A stretch of DNA of 64,000 nt from Brevipalpus yothersi (lineage: Eukaryota > Arthropoda > Arachnida > Trombidiformes > Tenuipalpidae). Numbering within the stretch: position 1 is the stretch's first letter; each line of letters begins with the position of its first letter. The notes under the pieces are model-generated. The model saw nothing but the letters and a program-made list of their open reading frames with translations, was not told the origin of the DNA and did no database searches. Of this stretch, positions 35,745 to 48,972 are shown piece by piece. The position numbers were made by a program, and so were the translations under genes. The stretch is from NCBI GenBank assembly GCA_003956705.1, contig QZCP01000523.1:6618-70617 (forward strand), read 5' to 3'.

Positions 35745-37879
35745 TATTTTGGTTTTTCAAATAACATCTCCAAAAAAAGTTGTAATATCCTATTTTATAG
35801 CTCAAATCATTTAAAAATTTTCAAGCTTATTAAACACAAATGTATCTTCATATTTTTAAAGCTAATTCTTTGTTAGAAATTCAGTTTCGATAAAAATTAC
35901 ATATTTCTCTCATGAAAATCATTTTAAATTTATCTGGTTATTTCTATCGTTTCTCGAAAGCAACCAAGATGGCCTTGAAAATTTTGAAGCGTCTCGGCAG
36001 AATCTCAAGAATTTATGATTCTTCAGATGACTTTCTTCCCTGGACAGATTCTCATGAATACCAATCAAGTGAATCGAATAGCTAAATCGTTATCCGTAGC
36101 ACGCAAATCTGTCGATTAAGTAAGTAAACAATCTTACAGTAAGATGGTTTTGATGAAGAGAAAACTGATCCCAAATTTTCTCATATTCTTGTCACATTTT
36201 TCTGCTTTTGGGAACGAAGAAAATTTACAATTTTTTCAAGTCTCTACACATACTCACTGGATAGAACTCATGGTATTACATGTATTCTCCTCCGATTGAA
36301 ATTGGAACAAAAGTGATGAATTAGCCAATCGATTAGTTTGTTCTGATGTTACCAAAAAATAGGTGTCAGAGGATCATACTCAAAATTCTTCACGTTGAGC
36401 AAAACGTAACTTAGGGAATCAAATGCAGAAAACAATTTGACAACAACACACAATTTGCTAACGGATTTTGTGTAATTGAGCTAAAAACAATGATTAATTG
36501 ATATATAGCAGCTGTAAGCCATCAAATATGGATAAACATCGAAAGAATGTCTCCATGGGTCTAACCACCATGGTGATCTAAAGTAAATAGAAATTAGTAT
36601 AATTTCGTGACTATTTCGTCTGTTCAACCGACACCTCAGCCAACTCGCCTGACAGACAGTATCAACATCCTGCCAGTGTATCACATCACATTTTCAGTCC
36701 ATAGAATCGAGATGATACAACCTGGATGGATGTCAAATGGATGTCTCACTTGTGAATTTTAACTTACACACTCGTATACACAATTCTTTATTGGGAGTTT
36801 CTGTTATCAGTATCATTTGTAATTGCTCATCATCTTTTGTTTTAGCTATTCGAGTGCCAACTTGCTGACATGATATGTTTTTTTACCATCTTGATTTTAG
36901 TAACTAGTTATTTTTGGAACTTATCATCGTTTCGATTGGATGACTGAATGGATGTATGACCATGTATATATATATATATTTATATGAAAATTTCACATCT
37001 ACTGTGCTCAGGGACCAGTGAAGAAAGTGGCCGAAAGAAACATTCTCATAAAAATTAACCTCTCTAACTGTTCAAGAGAAAGAATTATTATCATTTCTCA
37101 GTTTGCTTCCATAGAAAGTTATATTTTCTAATATTCATGCTTTTGAGGCCACCATTTTAATTGACCATGTATTTTGACTCCTCTGAAGTTGCCTTCGTCT
37201 CACATATAAACTATGTGAAACTCATTTTAAAGCTCATTTGCATAGTATCAGCAACGGTTTTTGCTATTCATTATCGTTAAAATTCATCTCAATTCATTTA
37301 CCAAACTCTCTCTTTTTTCTTCTAAACAAAAAGAGTCTTTCTCTTCCTTCTCATTTTCCTGAATCGAACTTCCATTTCCTTTTTTTATTTTTTTCGCTTT
37401 CACATAATCACTGTGCCCAATGATTCGATTGTCATAGTTAATTCTCTTTCTTGCAGATATTTAGTCACAAGATATTCATCCGGTAAAACTTACCATTTAC
37501 TCACTTGCTCTCCCTCTCTTTCTCTCTCTCTTTCTCTTCTTCCCATCTAATCTATTCTCATTCACTTCATTCCAACATTCATTAGTTCAATCGAAGTGTA
37601 ATCAACATTTTCTAATTCTCACTTGTATGAATAATATTCATCATCACTGTTTTCCACTCTGAATGATCATAGTGAAGGAAGAAAAAAACTTCAACTTGTG
37701 CTATCAGTGAAGAAAAAAAAAGTTATTCCAAGCATCACCACCAACCAATATTCATCAAAATTATGGAGAGACTTTCTTCGACAACAATTAATTGCGGCTC
37801 ACGTGTTTTACTTCAACTGTCACTTTTTCCGACACAAAATTGTTCCAATCGTAAAAGAATTCGATCTCAACCAAAATTT
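35745..37879. other. Intergenic and 5' region of the mucin-like gene
   Basis: AT-rich, no coding content recognised. A (TA)n run lies near 36966-36980 and CT-rich patches at 37505-37540. The last few hundred bases probably include 5' UTR of the plus-strand gene starting at 37880. An in-frame upstream ATG exists at 37763. Confidence 0.5.
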
Positions 37880-40791
37880 ATGAATCAAATTCCCATATTA
37901 TTGTTTTTCTGCATACTAATCAACAGCTTTTATCAGATATACAGTCATCCTGAAATTCCAAACTTTTCCGGTAAACATAATCTGACAAGTCCAATATTGT
38001 CTTCACTTTCGATTCGAAAAAATGCCTCCTCCAAAGTATCGAATAGAGGCCCCCAATCCTCTTCTCCTTCATCTATTCGTTCTTCCCTTTCCAATGGAAA
38101 GATCACTGCCAATTCAAATAAACCATCAGAGGTTAAAGAGCATCATAGTAGTTCTCATAGCCCATCCAGCTCACCAGCTATTCCAGACACACACAAAAAT
38201 GCTCAGGGAAAGTCTGTAAAACGTACAGAACATTCTACTTATAGCAATAAACATTCGGATAGAAGTGAATCGACAAAAAATAATCCCAATGCTACAGTTC
38301 GAGGTATTCGAGAAGCAGGGGTTGAAGAGAAACTTGAAGGTGAAGGTGGAGATGGTGGATCGGAATCTGGTGCATCTGAATCTTCCGGTGAAAGTTCACC
38401 AAATTCAGCTACTGAGGCTCAATCTACCACAGGCAGTCCTACAACAGGTGAATCTGGTGGTGAGTAAAAATTGAATCAGTATTTGGTAAAATTTTTTCAA
38501 TTTTAATTGAGAAGAGTAGTTGGCAAGTTTTGGAGAAATCATTTTTCTACCACCTCTCAACTATGACTTCGTTGAATAGATAGAGATTTTAGTTTATTAT
38601 GAAATTCGGAGAGATATGAGAAAATTAACGAAAAGATTCATCCTCCAGGACAAAGTACTACCGGTGGTACATCAGCGGCCGGAGAGGGCAAGGAAACCAG
38701 TAAAGAAGGTTCAGATTCCACCGGTGGCTCATCAGAATCATCATCAGAATCATCAACTCATAGCACAGGATCCCAGACCACTGGTGGTACTTCTGGTGGA
38801 CCTTCAGGAGATACTTCTCCAGCAGGAGAAGAGTCGAAAAAAACTGAAAAAAACGATGAAACCAGCAAACCAAGTGAAAAAACGACACCTCCTCCCAGTA
38901 CCCATACCACAACTCATAAGTCGAAGCATGGTGAAAAGTCCACTACAGCATCACACGAAGGACATGCTTCACACCAAGGGCATGAAGGGCATGATGGACA
39001 TCACAGTACACCATCACATCCCAAGCATACAACGAAGAAGGTCCCAGAAAATCATCAAGAGCATCATAAAACAAAAGAAAAGAGAGACAATAATACTGAT
39101 ACAACTTGGAGTCCTAAGTATTTGAAGCATAGTCTGGTTCCTAAAGATGAATACGTTCTCAGTGCTGAATTGAAAACTGATAAATTCGATGTGAGTAGAG
39201 CTGCTAGGGGAGAAGTAAAATTTCGAGTATTTTCGCACAAGAAATTCATTATATTGATTAACTATTGACGCTGGATATGATTCGAATTACAATCTTTTCC
39301 TCCCACAGATCCATGATTGGGCTAATAAATCTGGAAGACTTTTCGAACGTACAGTAATTCATTCTGCAGCATCAAACCTAAAGTTGGATACCAAAAACAT
39401 ACAAATGATGCTGATCTATCCAACTCCAAATATTTTCGCAGACAAAACAATAATTCGTTTCTCCTTGAAATCCAATAACGGTAAGTACTTAGTGTCATGC
39501 TGGTATTTGAAACCTTATCATTACTCGATCGAGCTAACAGAAAACTTTGGAGAAGTGTCCTGTGAAGCCACTCTGTTTATCTTGAACCCTCTCTGCCAAA
39601 GATATCATTTGAATTTCGAATGTGAATCAAGTTTCGTGCTCTGTAGTACCATATTGAGCCAGAAAAATTTCACGCAATATGATTTCCCTAGTTCATGGGA
39701 TATTAGTTATTCACTTAGATTAGTCATGACAGAAAAAACACAAGCGATCGGATATCAGCGTTTCCTCTCACAACATCAGAACGTGAGGGCAACATTTCGG
39801 AGGCGATCAGTGGTAACGCTAATTAATATGGTGTTTAATTTACCTAGATAGCTTATTCACCCAGTAACTTATATAAATTCATGGCCGAGAAAAAAAATGA
39901 TGACTTAAAGGAAGAGGAAATGCTATTAGGTTCGAAAAAAGTGATTCCTTATAAGGCTAACGGTAGCTATTTGAACTGGAAATGATTCATATAATTCCTG
40001 TAATCGTTGATGGAAATGAAAAAAATTATTCTATTCTACGCCTAAAATTGTCAAGAAATTTATGCAATATAATTATATAAATACATCTTTCCGGTAAATC
40101 AAACTATCTCTGTTATCTTGAAAATTGACAAATTATTCCATTTTCTCATTCAACCTTGATTAGGCTACGTGTCGGGATCTGAGATGGACAAATTTAAAAA
40201 TGCTCTACAAAAAGCACTCCATGAACAATTGCACATCGAATCAATTACATTGTCATCTGGAACAAGCAACAATCAGAAGCCTTTCTTTCAGAGTGGAATT
40301 TATTCGCTACTTATTTTATCCATGCTTGGAGCATGTCTCATCTTAATTCTTATTATGCTTATCATATTAATTGTGATATTGGGACATAGAACGAAAGGAT
40401 CCAGTAAGCCAAATAAGGTAAGTGAATACAAATACCAATGGTAATCAAAGATGTAATTATAAATTGAGACATCAAAAGAGTTTATAAAGTTGAGCATTCC
40501 CATCTCTTATAGAGAAGCATCAGCAACTAATTGAATCTTATTTGACGATCTAAGGAAACATATCGAAGTGAAGGTTCACCCGAATTTGATTCCATAAAGC
40601 CAAACCGAATGTATCAAGGGAACGTAAACAACGGCTTTGAAATCTCTGGAAATGAATTTATTCCTCCTCCACCAGCATCCAGAGCTGGTGCTCCTTACAA
40701 TGAAGGTGCTGTTGTACCTTACAATGAAAGATTTTATCCTGAAGCAAATCGAAGACCTGAAGGACATAATACCGCTGATACAAGATTGTGA
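37880..40791 (+). CDS. Mucin-like single-pass membrane protein with PDZ-type tail, family not recognised
   Basis: Seven-exon model, all in phase: 37880-38459, 38649-39190, 39309-39480, 39541-39782, 39848-39962, 40164-40417 and 40555-40791 (713 aa). I prefer the ATG at 37880 because MNQIPILLFFCILINSFYQI is a signal peptide; starting at 37763 would bury it. Residues about 25-350 are Ser/Thr/Gly/Glu/His-rich, with many possible O-glycosylation sites and a stretch of SHEGHASHQGHEGHDGHH. A folded ectodomain follows, with clustered Cys (GEVSCEATLFILNPLC, FECESSFVLC). A stalk (EMDKFKNALQKALHEQL) and one transmembrane helix (about 597-623) come next. The tail of about 90 aa has a PPPP motif and ends DTRL, a class I PDZ ligand. 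The layout recalls SEA-type membrane mucins, but I cannot name a family. Exons 4-5 are chosen by phase and intron size (60 and 65 bp). Skipping them (39480 to 40164) also keeps frame, so isoforms are possible. Confidence 0.7.
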
Positions 40792-41039
40792 AGCGAGAAC
40801 AGCCAAAGTCTCCGTGAATTGAATGTGTTATACAACAGTATGATGGTGGAATTTTTTCGATTTCGGAATAGATTAATTTTATCGATTCTTCATAATAGTA
40901 TGAGAAGGCAGTATATTGTAGATTACATTATCATAAAATCACACTGAGATGATCCTCGTGAGATATCAGCTATTTCTAGGATATCTCATATCAAGATAGA
41001 CAATGCTTTGCACAGCCGCATGAATTGTATGAGAATTCA
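40792..41039. other. 3' flank of the mucin-like gene
   Basis: Short AT-rich stretch before the tandem repeat. No clear poly(A) hexamer lies close to the stop; the first AATAAA on the plus strand is at 41343. Confidence 0.4.
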
Positions 41040-43500
41040 AATTTCCTCAAATTTTATCCTCTATTTGTTTCGATTTCATGAACTCTCTTCTGTAATTTTT
41101 TTTGAGCTTCTTGCCTTTATTTAATATCTTGTAATTCAATGAAGACACCATGTTTCATGAAATATCTATCGCATTCCAATCCAATCCAAAGTCGCCAAAT
41201 TGCATGCGTAAGAATCAAAAAGTTCATTGAGGCATACTCGAGTAATTTTTATTCTACCATATTGAATGCCCATATTTTGAGAGAATTTTCAAGCTCATCA
41301 GGATAGAAATTCCAATCTTAGAATGGTAACTTAGCAAATTTGAATAAATTTTTTACGTCCTAGAGACCAGCGACACAAATTCGATGAGAGAATAAAATTA
41401 CATAAAAATCATATTCGATCATGCCAGCATACGAAAACTTTACAAATTCATTTGAAATCCTACAAGAAAGTTCTAAACCTTCAAATTCATGGGGTCTTTA
41501 GACAATCATGAAAAAGTATCAATGGGAAATTAGCCAAACCTGTGGTTTATAAGTGTGAGTGTGACTTTCAAATTCCCTCATTTGTGAAGGAAATTCCTAG
41601 GTTTGTGAATTTTCAAACCAAAATGAATCAATTAACTGAAGAATTGAATTAAGTTTGAACCAAACACCAGAAGAAAATCAAAGAGATTGCAGAGAGCCAA
41701 AGAGTGATTGAGTTTCGAAAAATGCTTACCCTTGGCTCAATCGCTCATTTTCTATGCATTCGAAAAATATCTGTTGAAATCGAAATTTGAAAATTCTGAA
41801 TTCATTAAATACCATTTATTTGAGAATATTTATCTGTAGGATTGGTTCGAAAAATTGATTTCTTCAAGTTCTAATTGACGCTACATCAGTGCAACTCACT
41901 TCAGATATCATTATATTTTAGCTCATCTTACATGTAATAAAGAAGATTGCTTGAATTTTTAGGATCTCTAAAATAGATAGAAATTTCTTTCTTTTAGTTT
42001 TCTAATCCTCAAAAAGTTCGATTAGGCTATAATTCTACTCTTTTTTTGAAATACCAGCCTTAGAAACTCGAATCTGCTAGTTCTTAGTGTTATAATTACC
42101 ATAAAGTAGCAATGAATTCAGGGAATTGGACAGAATTCGAAGTTTTTAGCCATTTTGCTCCTAAGTACATCTTTTTCTGAAAGTTTCGAGAGGAAAGATC
42201 TACTAAATTTCAACCAACTTAATAGAAAATACAATAAACGAACTAATACAAAGGAGATAAAGTTCAGTTACAGTCACCTTTGAATCTTACAGTTCGAATT
42301 TTTATGAGATTGAACGAAATCAGCTATCTATTTCGAATCATACTGTTTTTAGTTTTGTGTCTTCTGAAGCTCGATGAAATGAAAAGAGAGCCATTGGGCT
42401 CGATTAGAACTTTCGAGCAATCCAGATAATTTGAGGAGCCATAATCTGAAAACCTCTATTCGAATTCCAAGCCTAGAATCGGAAGTACGTGGAATGCATG
42501 CGATTAGAGTTTCTTACAATTGAACAGTTCATAAGTTCATTGATGAAGGCACAAACAAAATTAACGTGATGCATTTTTAAAGATCATTCCAAACGACTTG
42601 AAAATTTTCATCGTTTTCATCGAAACGAGGTCCGAACTACAATCTTCGGTTCCCGTCTTTAAGACCAGTTCTCCGGTATGTCCCATGTTACTGATTAGGC
42701 AAAAATATCTATCATTTCGGACACACTTATTGTAAAAATTATTACCAATTGATCCTCCAAATCATTTTTAGAAGAGAAATTAGTATTGATAGATCTGTGA
42801 AAGCGGCCTCAGTCGATGTCTTATGCCTTCCAGGCTTCCAGAGTTTTGCCCAAATCGTTGAGCAAAAGCCAATGACTTTGAAACAGAAAACTCGGAGAAA
42901 ACTAAACCAATTTCAGGCTCAATGAATTTATCGAGGAATTCTAATGTTCTTTGAAACCTGGTACATGTTCTAAAATTGTGTCTAGCTTATGTTGTGTCGA
43001 AATTCTAAAGTTCTCAACTCCAATAGAACACCATCTGGATCAGTTTGACAAAGGTAATAGGATAGATGATATATTCCAAAAGAGTAGATTAAACCAAAGA
43101 TTCATCCAGTACGTGAACATTTCGACCATTTAAATCGTTGAAACTAGCGTGGGCAATTTATTACAAGTCCTGAAAAATTGTTTTACAGAGACAGATCGTC
43201 AGAATTTTCGAAAAACTCAAATCAGACTTCAGCAAATGAAGAAATCCTCTATGATTGAATCAACTTGGAACAAATTCACTACTAATAAGCTGAAAATTTG
43301 ACTAGGAAGCTGGATAGCAAAGAGCCAAATCAAAACTCTCGTAAATTGATTGATTTTGACGTGAAATGCTATTGAAAATAATCCTCAATCAATCAAATGG
43401 GGATTAATCAGTTTAAGAAGAGTTTCATGGATATGGATTGTTCTATTCAAGGAATCATCATGAATGATGTTGAAACTAAGTTTTAATGCATTTGAACACT
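41040..43500. repeat. Tandem duplication unit A (~2.4 kb, non-coding)
   Basis: First of two diverged direct copies. Shared landmarks with unit B include a TTTCATGAACTC block (41087 versus 43605), TTTCATGAAATATCTATCGC (41153 versus 43683), CAATCTTA followed by GATGGCAACTT-like sequence (41311 versus 43790), TTGATAGATCT followed by GCGGCCTCAGTCGATGTC-like sequence (42787 versus 45229), and GATCAGTT followed by AAAGGTAATAGGA (43038 versus 45514). No long conserved reading frame or terminal repeats were seen. The limits are approximate. Confidence 0.7.
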
Positions 43501-43559
43501 GCAAAAAGGGTTTTTTTATTACAATGAAGCATATAAATGATCGAAATTTTGAGATGGAG

Positions 43560-45960
43560 CTTTTTAGCTTGATCCTTGTAAATTTGATTCTTTATTTATT
43601 TTGATTTCATGAACTCTTCTTTGTAGTTTTTCTGAACTTATTGCCAATGTTTAACACCCTGTAATTGAACGATGACTAGGTGTTTCATGAAATATCTATC
43701 GCCCCCCTATCCAAACTCGGGAAACTATACCGTTCTTATTTGAAGCCCATTACGACTAATTCGTAATGAAAGTCATCAGATTAGGAGTATCAATCTTAAG
43801 ATGGCAACTTTGAGAATTCGAATGAATTCTCCAAGAGATGTAAAAATAAGTTCTCGAAATCAGCACACATATTCAATTCAATAAGGAGATAGAAAGCTAT
43901 AGAGATCATGACAAGAGACAAAAGTTTTGGAATTAGACTCAAATTCTGCAAAAAGTTCTAGCTATCTGTGTCCCTGTTAACTTTTTTAGTTAACATGAGA
44001 AAAAATATGAGAAAAGAGAAACTTATTGATATATTTTTCAAATCTCTTGGTTTTCAATGAGAAAAGTTTGTAGATTCGTGAGTTTTCACATCAAAATGAG
44101 GTAATAATTCAAGGAATTAATCTCGATTCGAGTTCGAGTTGGAGTTCAGAGCAAAATAAATAAGATTCGCCTTAGAACTCGATTTGTACAAGCAAGAGAC
44201 TAACATGTGAGTCCTAAAGTACTAGATCACTGGCCCCAATCATTCATTTTCCAAGTCGCTGAAGAAATATTAGTTAAAATTAAAGCTTGGAATCACAGGT
44301 CCATGATAAAATATTTTTTGTGAACATTTATTTGTAGAATTTGTTTCAAAAGGTAATTCTATCATTTTCAGCTAAAGTTGAATCAGAACAGTACATTTTA
44401 GGAGTTAAAAAGGATCGTCAGGAAGTTTTCCAACCAATAAATTCTTAGATTAGGCGATAATTTTGCTTTCTTTCTAGAGTATCAGCCTGAGAACTCTTCA
44501 AATAGGAACTCAATTTTCCTGGAATAATTCGAATTGGCTTTTTTTCGGAGTTTTAACTACCAAAACTAGCAATAAATTCAAAATTTGATCAAAGATCCAC
44601 TAGAAATCGAAGTTTTCAGTTATTCTTTCCTCAAGTGCATCTTCTCCTGAAAATTTCTAAAAGAAAGTTTGATTATTTTCTAACGCACGGAATAAAAAAA
44701 TACAATAGACCAGGGGACAAAATCTCACAGTTCAGCTAAACTCATTCTAACACCTTAAAATATGGAATTCAATTGCTAATAAAAACTTCACTCGATTCAA
44801 TTTTGAGTAGTCAGAATACTTGATGGAATGAAAATAAAACGATCTTTTCCCAGTAGTTTCTCGAAAATTTCTCAACAAACCATAACTCTGATAGATTTCT
44901 CTTCGTTCTGAGAATATATTTTGAGTCTAAAATCAGAAATTTGTATTCTTTGAAGGGATGCATTCAATTTCCCTGTTCAAAAACAAAGTTTAAGTTTTTC
45001 GAGTTCAAGAGAGATTGAAATAGAATTCAATTCCCTTTTGCTTGGCTTCAGATCAGATCAACAATTTAAAAACTTCTGGCGTTCTTATTCAAGCAAAAAC
45101 TGAACTCCTATTTCCAATTCCAATGTCTGAAAGCAATTCTTCAAAAAGTCCCATGCTTTTGTACATTTATTACAAGAGATAAAATCAATTAATTTTTCAA
45201 TCATTCCCTGAAGAGTTATTATTAGGTATTGATAGATCTAAGAAAGTGGCCTCAATCGATGTCTCATGCATTTTCTGGATCGAGCTTCCAATTTCATTGA
45301 ACCAGAAGATTTGAAGAAAGTTAAATCAAACTCAGATTCAATGAATTCATAATGTTCATAGCAATTTTTTTTAATCAAGTCAATTCTAGTTAATTCTGAT
45401 TCTGAACTCCAATTATCTTTTGACACTTAGAGCATATTCTAGAACTTTATCTTGCTGATGTTGTGTCAAAATGAAATGAAATTTCTTAATTTTACCAGAA
45501 CAACATCATTTGGATCAGTTCAATAAAGGTAATAGGAAAGATGATGTATTTCAAGAGAGTTAGCCCCAAAAATTCATCCAGTTCGCCAGCAATTCGATCA
45601 TTTAAAGTGTTTTGAGTTGTTTATAGAAGACAGTTCCTCAGCATCAACCGATAAAACTTCGAACAAAGCAGTAAATGAATAAATTCTTTGTGATTCTATC
45701 AATTTGGTACAAATTTTGTACTACAAAGTCTTCCTGCTGGCCTGGGAAATAGAATCTGAAGCCTTTCAACAAAGAATCGAGCTTATCGAAAATTGATTGA
45801 TTTCAAAGTGAAATTCTAATAAAAATTTAGAAATATTGATCAAATAGTTGAAGGAGCAATCGTAAAGAGTATGGATTTCATGAATATGAATATCTCTTTC
45901 GAAAAATCGTTATGAAATTTATTCACTCAGTATTTTAATGAAGTTGAAAATTATTGTCCC
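43560..45960. repeat. Tandem duplication unit B (~2.4 kb, non-coding)
   Basis: Second copy, same orientation, starting about 2.5 kb after unit A. The offset drifts from about 2520 at the left to about 2440 at the right, so the copies differ by indels as well as substitutions. The short ORFs in unit A (for example near 42951-43133) are interrupted here, which argues against coding function. The origin is unknown: an old segmental duplication or two adjacent copies of a decayed element. Confidence 0.7.
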
Positions 45961-46575
45961 TAATTAGTCAAATACAAGTAAATAATGACATTATTGGTTG
46001 ATTGTTTATAGTATTAGGAAAATTTTATATTACTCCTCACTTAGAAGTTCTGACTCAGAACTTCTTGCAAAATACTCAACCTCTCATCAGTTTCTTTTTG
46101 GAAAAAATTTGCCGGCTCAAAGTTTTTTGAAAGAGGGTCCTGAGTGTGATGCCATCTTGAGATTCACATTCAAAGTAATTTTGGCAATTTTTTTTCCACT
46201 CAAAAGTTGGTGTGTGTCAGTCTGTCGAGGAGGAGAAGAAGTTTCACAGTTTGGGGAACACAGAACCGAAGTCGTGTGTCAAGAAGGTCTCTATTGGCAG
46301 CCCTACTTAGCTGTCAGAGCGAGGATGTGAAAAATCTTTCGGTGTGAGTGAATGATTTTGTTGAACATGAATCCGATAGAGTCTCCTCGAAAAAAGTTTG
46401 CGTATACATGCGTGTATATGTGTGTGTGTGTATGTAAGAAGTACCGTTAGATCGAATAGGAAAAAGTAAATATTCAGACTTTCGATTGGATAGGCAGTTG
46501 TGTGTGTGTGTGTGTGCTCAATGTACTTGCACTGATACAATTGCAATCAAGTGTTGAGAAGTTGAGTGGCAATTC

Positions 46576-46578
<3 letters not shown>

Positions 46579-46615
<37 letters not shown>
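46579..46615. repeat. (AG)n microsatellite
   Basis: Pure AG tract. A GT tract lies 60-80 bp upstream. Confidence 0.95.
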
Positions 46616-46617
<2 letters not shown>

Positions 46618-46867
46618 CCTTGAAGAAGAGAGAATGAGAGTGGGAAAGCAAAGTAAGGTGAGTGAAAAATGTCATGGACTTCCTGTGTGTTTCATTATTA
46701 CAGAATGAAGGGAAAGACAAAAAAGCATCTAATCTATTGTGTGTTGCCAAGACAAATCGTGGGCAAATCTGACATCGAACTAGCTGGGAAGAGAATGCAA
46801 TAAGCCCGCAGCAGCTATGTTTATATACACTCACACACATATTCATTGTTCATGCACGCACCAGTAT

Positions 46868-46899
46868 CACACACATACACACACACACACACACACACA
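46868..46899. repeat. (CA)n microsatellite
   Basis: CA tract with one CATACA interruption. Confidence 0.93.
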
Positions 46900-47358
46900 A
46901 CCAACCTTGATGAGCCCAAGATCCTTGACCCATTGGCAAGTGAGGAAGCGAAGGAGGCTCGGCAGAGTAAGCCGAGGTGAAAGAGAAGGAGAGAGAGAGA
47001 GGGAGAGAAAGCTGAATGATTGAGCCTCCAGTGCAAAGAGAGAGAGATAGAGAAAGTTGCAACCGATTTACAACTGATTTCGTTTCGTTTTACTCAAGAC
47101 GCGAGTTTGGTTTGCGGACGAAAATAAGCAGCTCTCAATCCTTTTCCTGACGCGCGTCTCAATGGTGGAGAGAGTGTGTGTGTGTTTTGTGTGTGTATGT
47201 TAAAGAGGAAAGAGGAGAATAAGATTGACATCGGGGTGTAAAAGTGGCCTGCGAGCAAAATAAGGTGGCGAAGGAGACTTACAAGAGGAGGCCACAGGCA
47301 GGCCGGAGGTTTGATTATTTGTGAATTATATGTGTGGGTCCCGAATCAGTGGTCTCGT

Positions 47359-47390
<32 letters not shown>
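47359..47390. repeat. (CT)n microsatellite
   Basis: CT tract ending TCTCAGGTGG. It looks like a 3' splice site, but no credible exon follows. Confidence 0.93.
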
Positions 47391-48896
47391 AGGTGGCTGA
47401 TGGTTTTTGCATCTTTTTCCATCTGTTCGGTGCATTTACCCCGTGCTTGATCTGCTCCGATGAACATGGACTGGAATCATGCCGCTCTTTCGAAGGCTTC
47501 ATGCTCTCTTTCTCCAAGCGCTTCCTCCAGTCCTCATACACATTTTCTCTCTTTCAATGAGTGGTGAGAAGTGAAAGAGAGAGAGAGAGGACTTTTCTCT
47601 CTTTCTCATCTTCCTCCCCCAGCAGATTTAAGCCTCCGGCTCGAAGTTCTTCTTCTTCCCTCTCTCCACACACTACTACACTACTACTACTACCACCACC
47701 ACTACCACCCCCTTCGTTCTCTCGATTCGGATGTTGACACCACCGCTGCGGACCACTGCATGTCGATACTGTAAGAGAGAAAAAGATGCCGTTATGTCAA
47801 TGAACTTTGGGCTACTTTATTCGATTAGATGCTCGCTAGAGGGAGCTCAAATACGAGTGAGTCAATGAAGTACGATGAGTGAGCAAAGTGAGCAAACCTG
47901 CACGCTTTTCTATTCTCCTTCACGGATTTTCTCCGCTTCTTTTCCTCCTGCTTTTCCCTCTCATGTGGGAGCAAAGGGGGGGAGGAAGAGAGAGCATTTT
48001 TCCAAAACATAGCAAAATGAATACAGCTACGAGCAAGTGAGAAAGAGAGAGAAGAAATATTCTTGATACACATATTTTTCTTTTAAATTTTACATTTCGT
48101 CTGTAATCTTTTTTTCCGTTTTCAACAAATCTTTGTAAATTTTGACCTATGTAAATGTGAAGTGAACAGTTTTTTGTGTGATACATTTATGATGATGCCT
48201 GTAACTCTGTTTGTGTTACATTCGTGATATGCAAGGTGCTACAATGTTGTGCCGTCGTCGTTTGCGTAAGTAGAATGTTGTTGAACATATATATTATATA
48301 TATTGTTTTTGCAGTGAATATCTTTTTTCAAAGTGTATCTTCCTCTCTCACTCTCTATCCACACTTGTATATACACATATTTTGCATGCAGAGTCCATCT
48401 TCTTCACATCAATGTTTCCATTTTCATTTCCATTTACCCTAACCATCAACCCCAAACTATCATCACCCAAACTCTCTCACTCTCTGTGTGTAACTCGCAC
48501 ACACACATTGGTAAAGTTCATTGCAAGAGTTCATTGCTTGGTTCATTATTCCCCAGGCAAGTGGATGGAATAGAGAGAAAAGGGCATCTTCTCTCTTTCT
48601 CTCTATATCAAATGTGATAGCCATGAGTTTAAACATCTCTCTCTCTCACACACACTCACTAGCCGAGATCGATCGCTCTTTCTGACTCGTGGATTGACCT
48701 TGTTTTCGCTTGCTGACTTGTCCCGACCAGCAGAACTCGCATTCCTTTGCCAGTCAAAAAAGTATGCGAAAACATTTTCTCTTTTAGAGAAAAAAAAACC
48801 GAGAGAGAGAGAGGAAAGATAGTGTTCCTCTTTTCACTTGTCCACTTGGCTACTTGTTTTTCTTTTGGATAGGCCTTTGATATGTGATGATGGACA

Positions 48897-48898
<2 letters not shown>

Positions 48899-48969
<71 letters not shown>
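48899..48969. repeat. (CT)n microsatellite
   Basis: About 70 bp of pure CT repeat, one of the longest in the window. Confidence 0.97.

Positions 48970-48972
<3 letters not shown>

Noticed and set aside
38022..39125. Overlapping alternative-frame ORFs in the mucin-like gene
   Set aside because: Low-complexity repeats keep several frames open; only one frame gives a signal peptide, consistent splice phases and a transmembrane end.
39813..39847. 35 bp intron (GTAACG...CTAG) in the mucin-like gene
   Set aside because: Too short compared with the 60 bp minimum elsewhere; the GTGAGG donor at 39783 gives a 65 bp intron in the same phase.
42951..43133. 60 aa ORF in tandem unit A
   Set aside because: The equivalent position in unit B has stops and frameshifts, so there is no sign of coding constraint.
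46998..47062. GA-rich sequence considered as a GAGA-factor promoter
   Set aside because: GA tracts are everywhere in intergenic DNA here, so this one has no special support.
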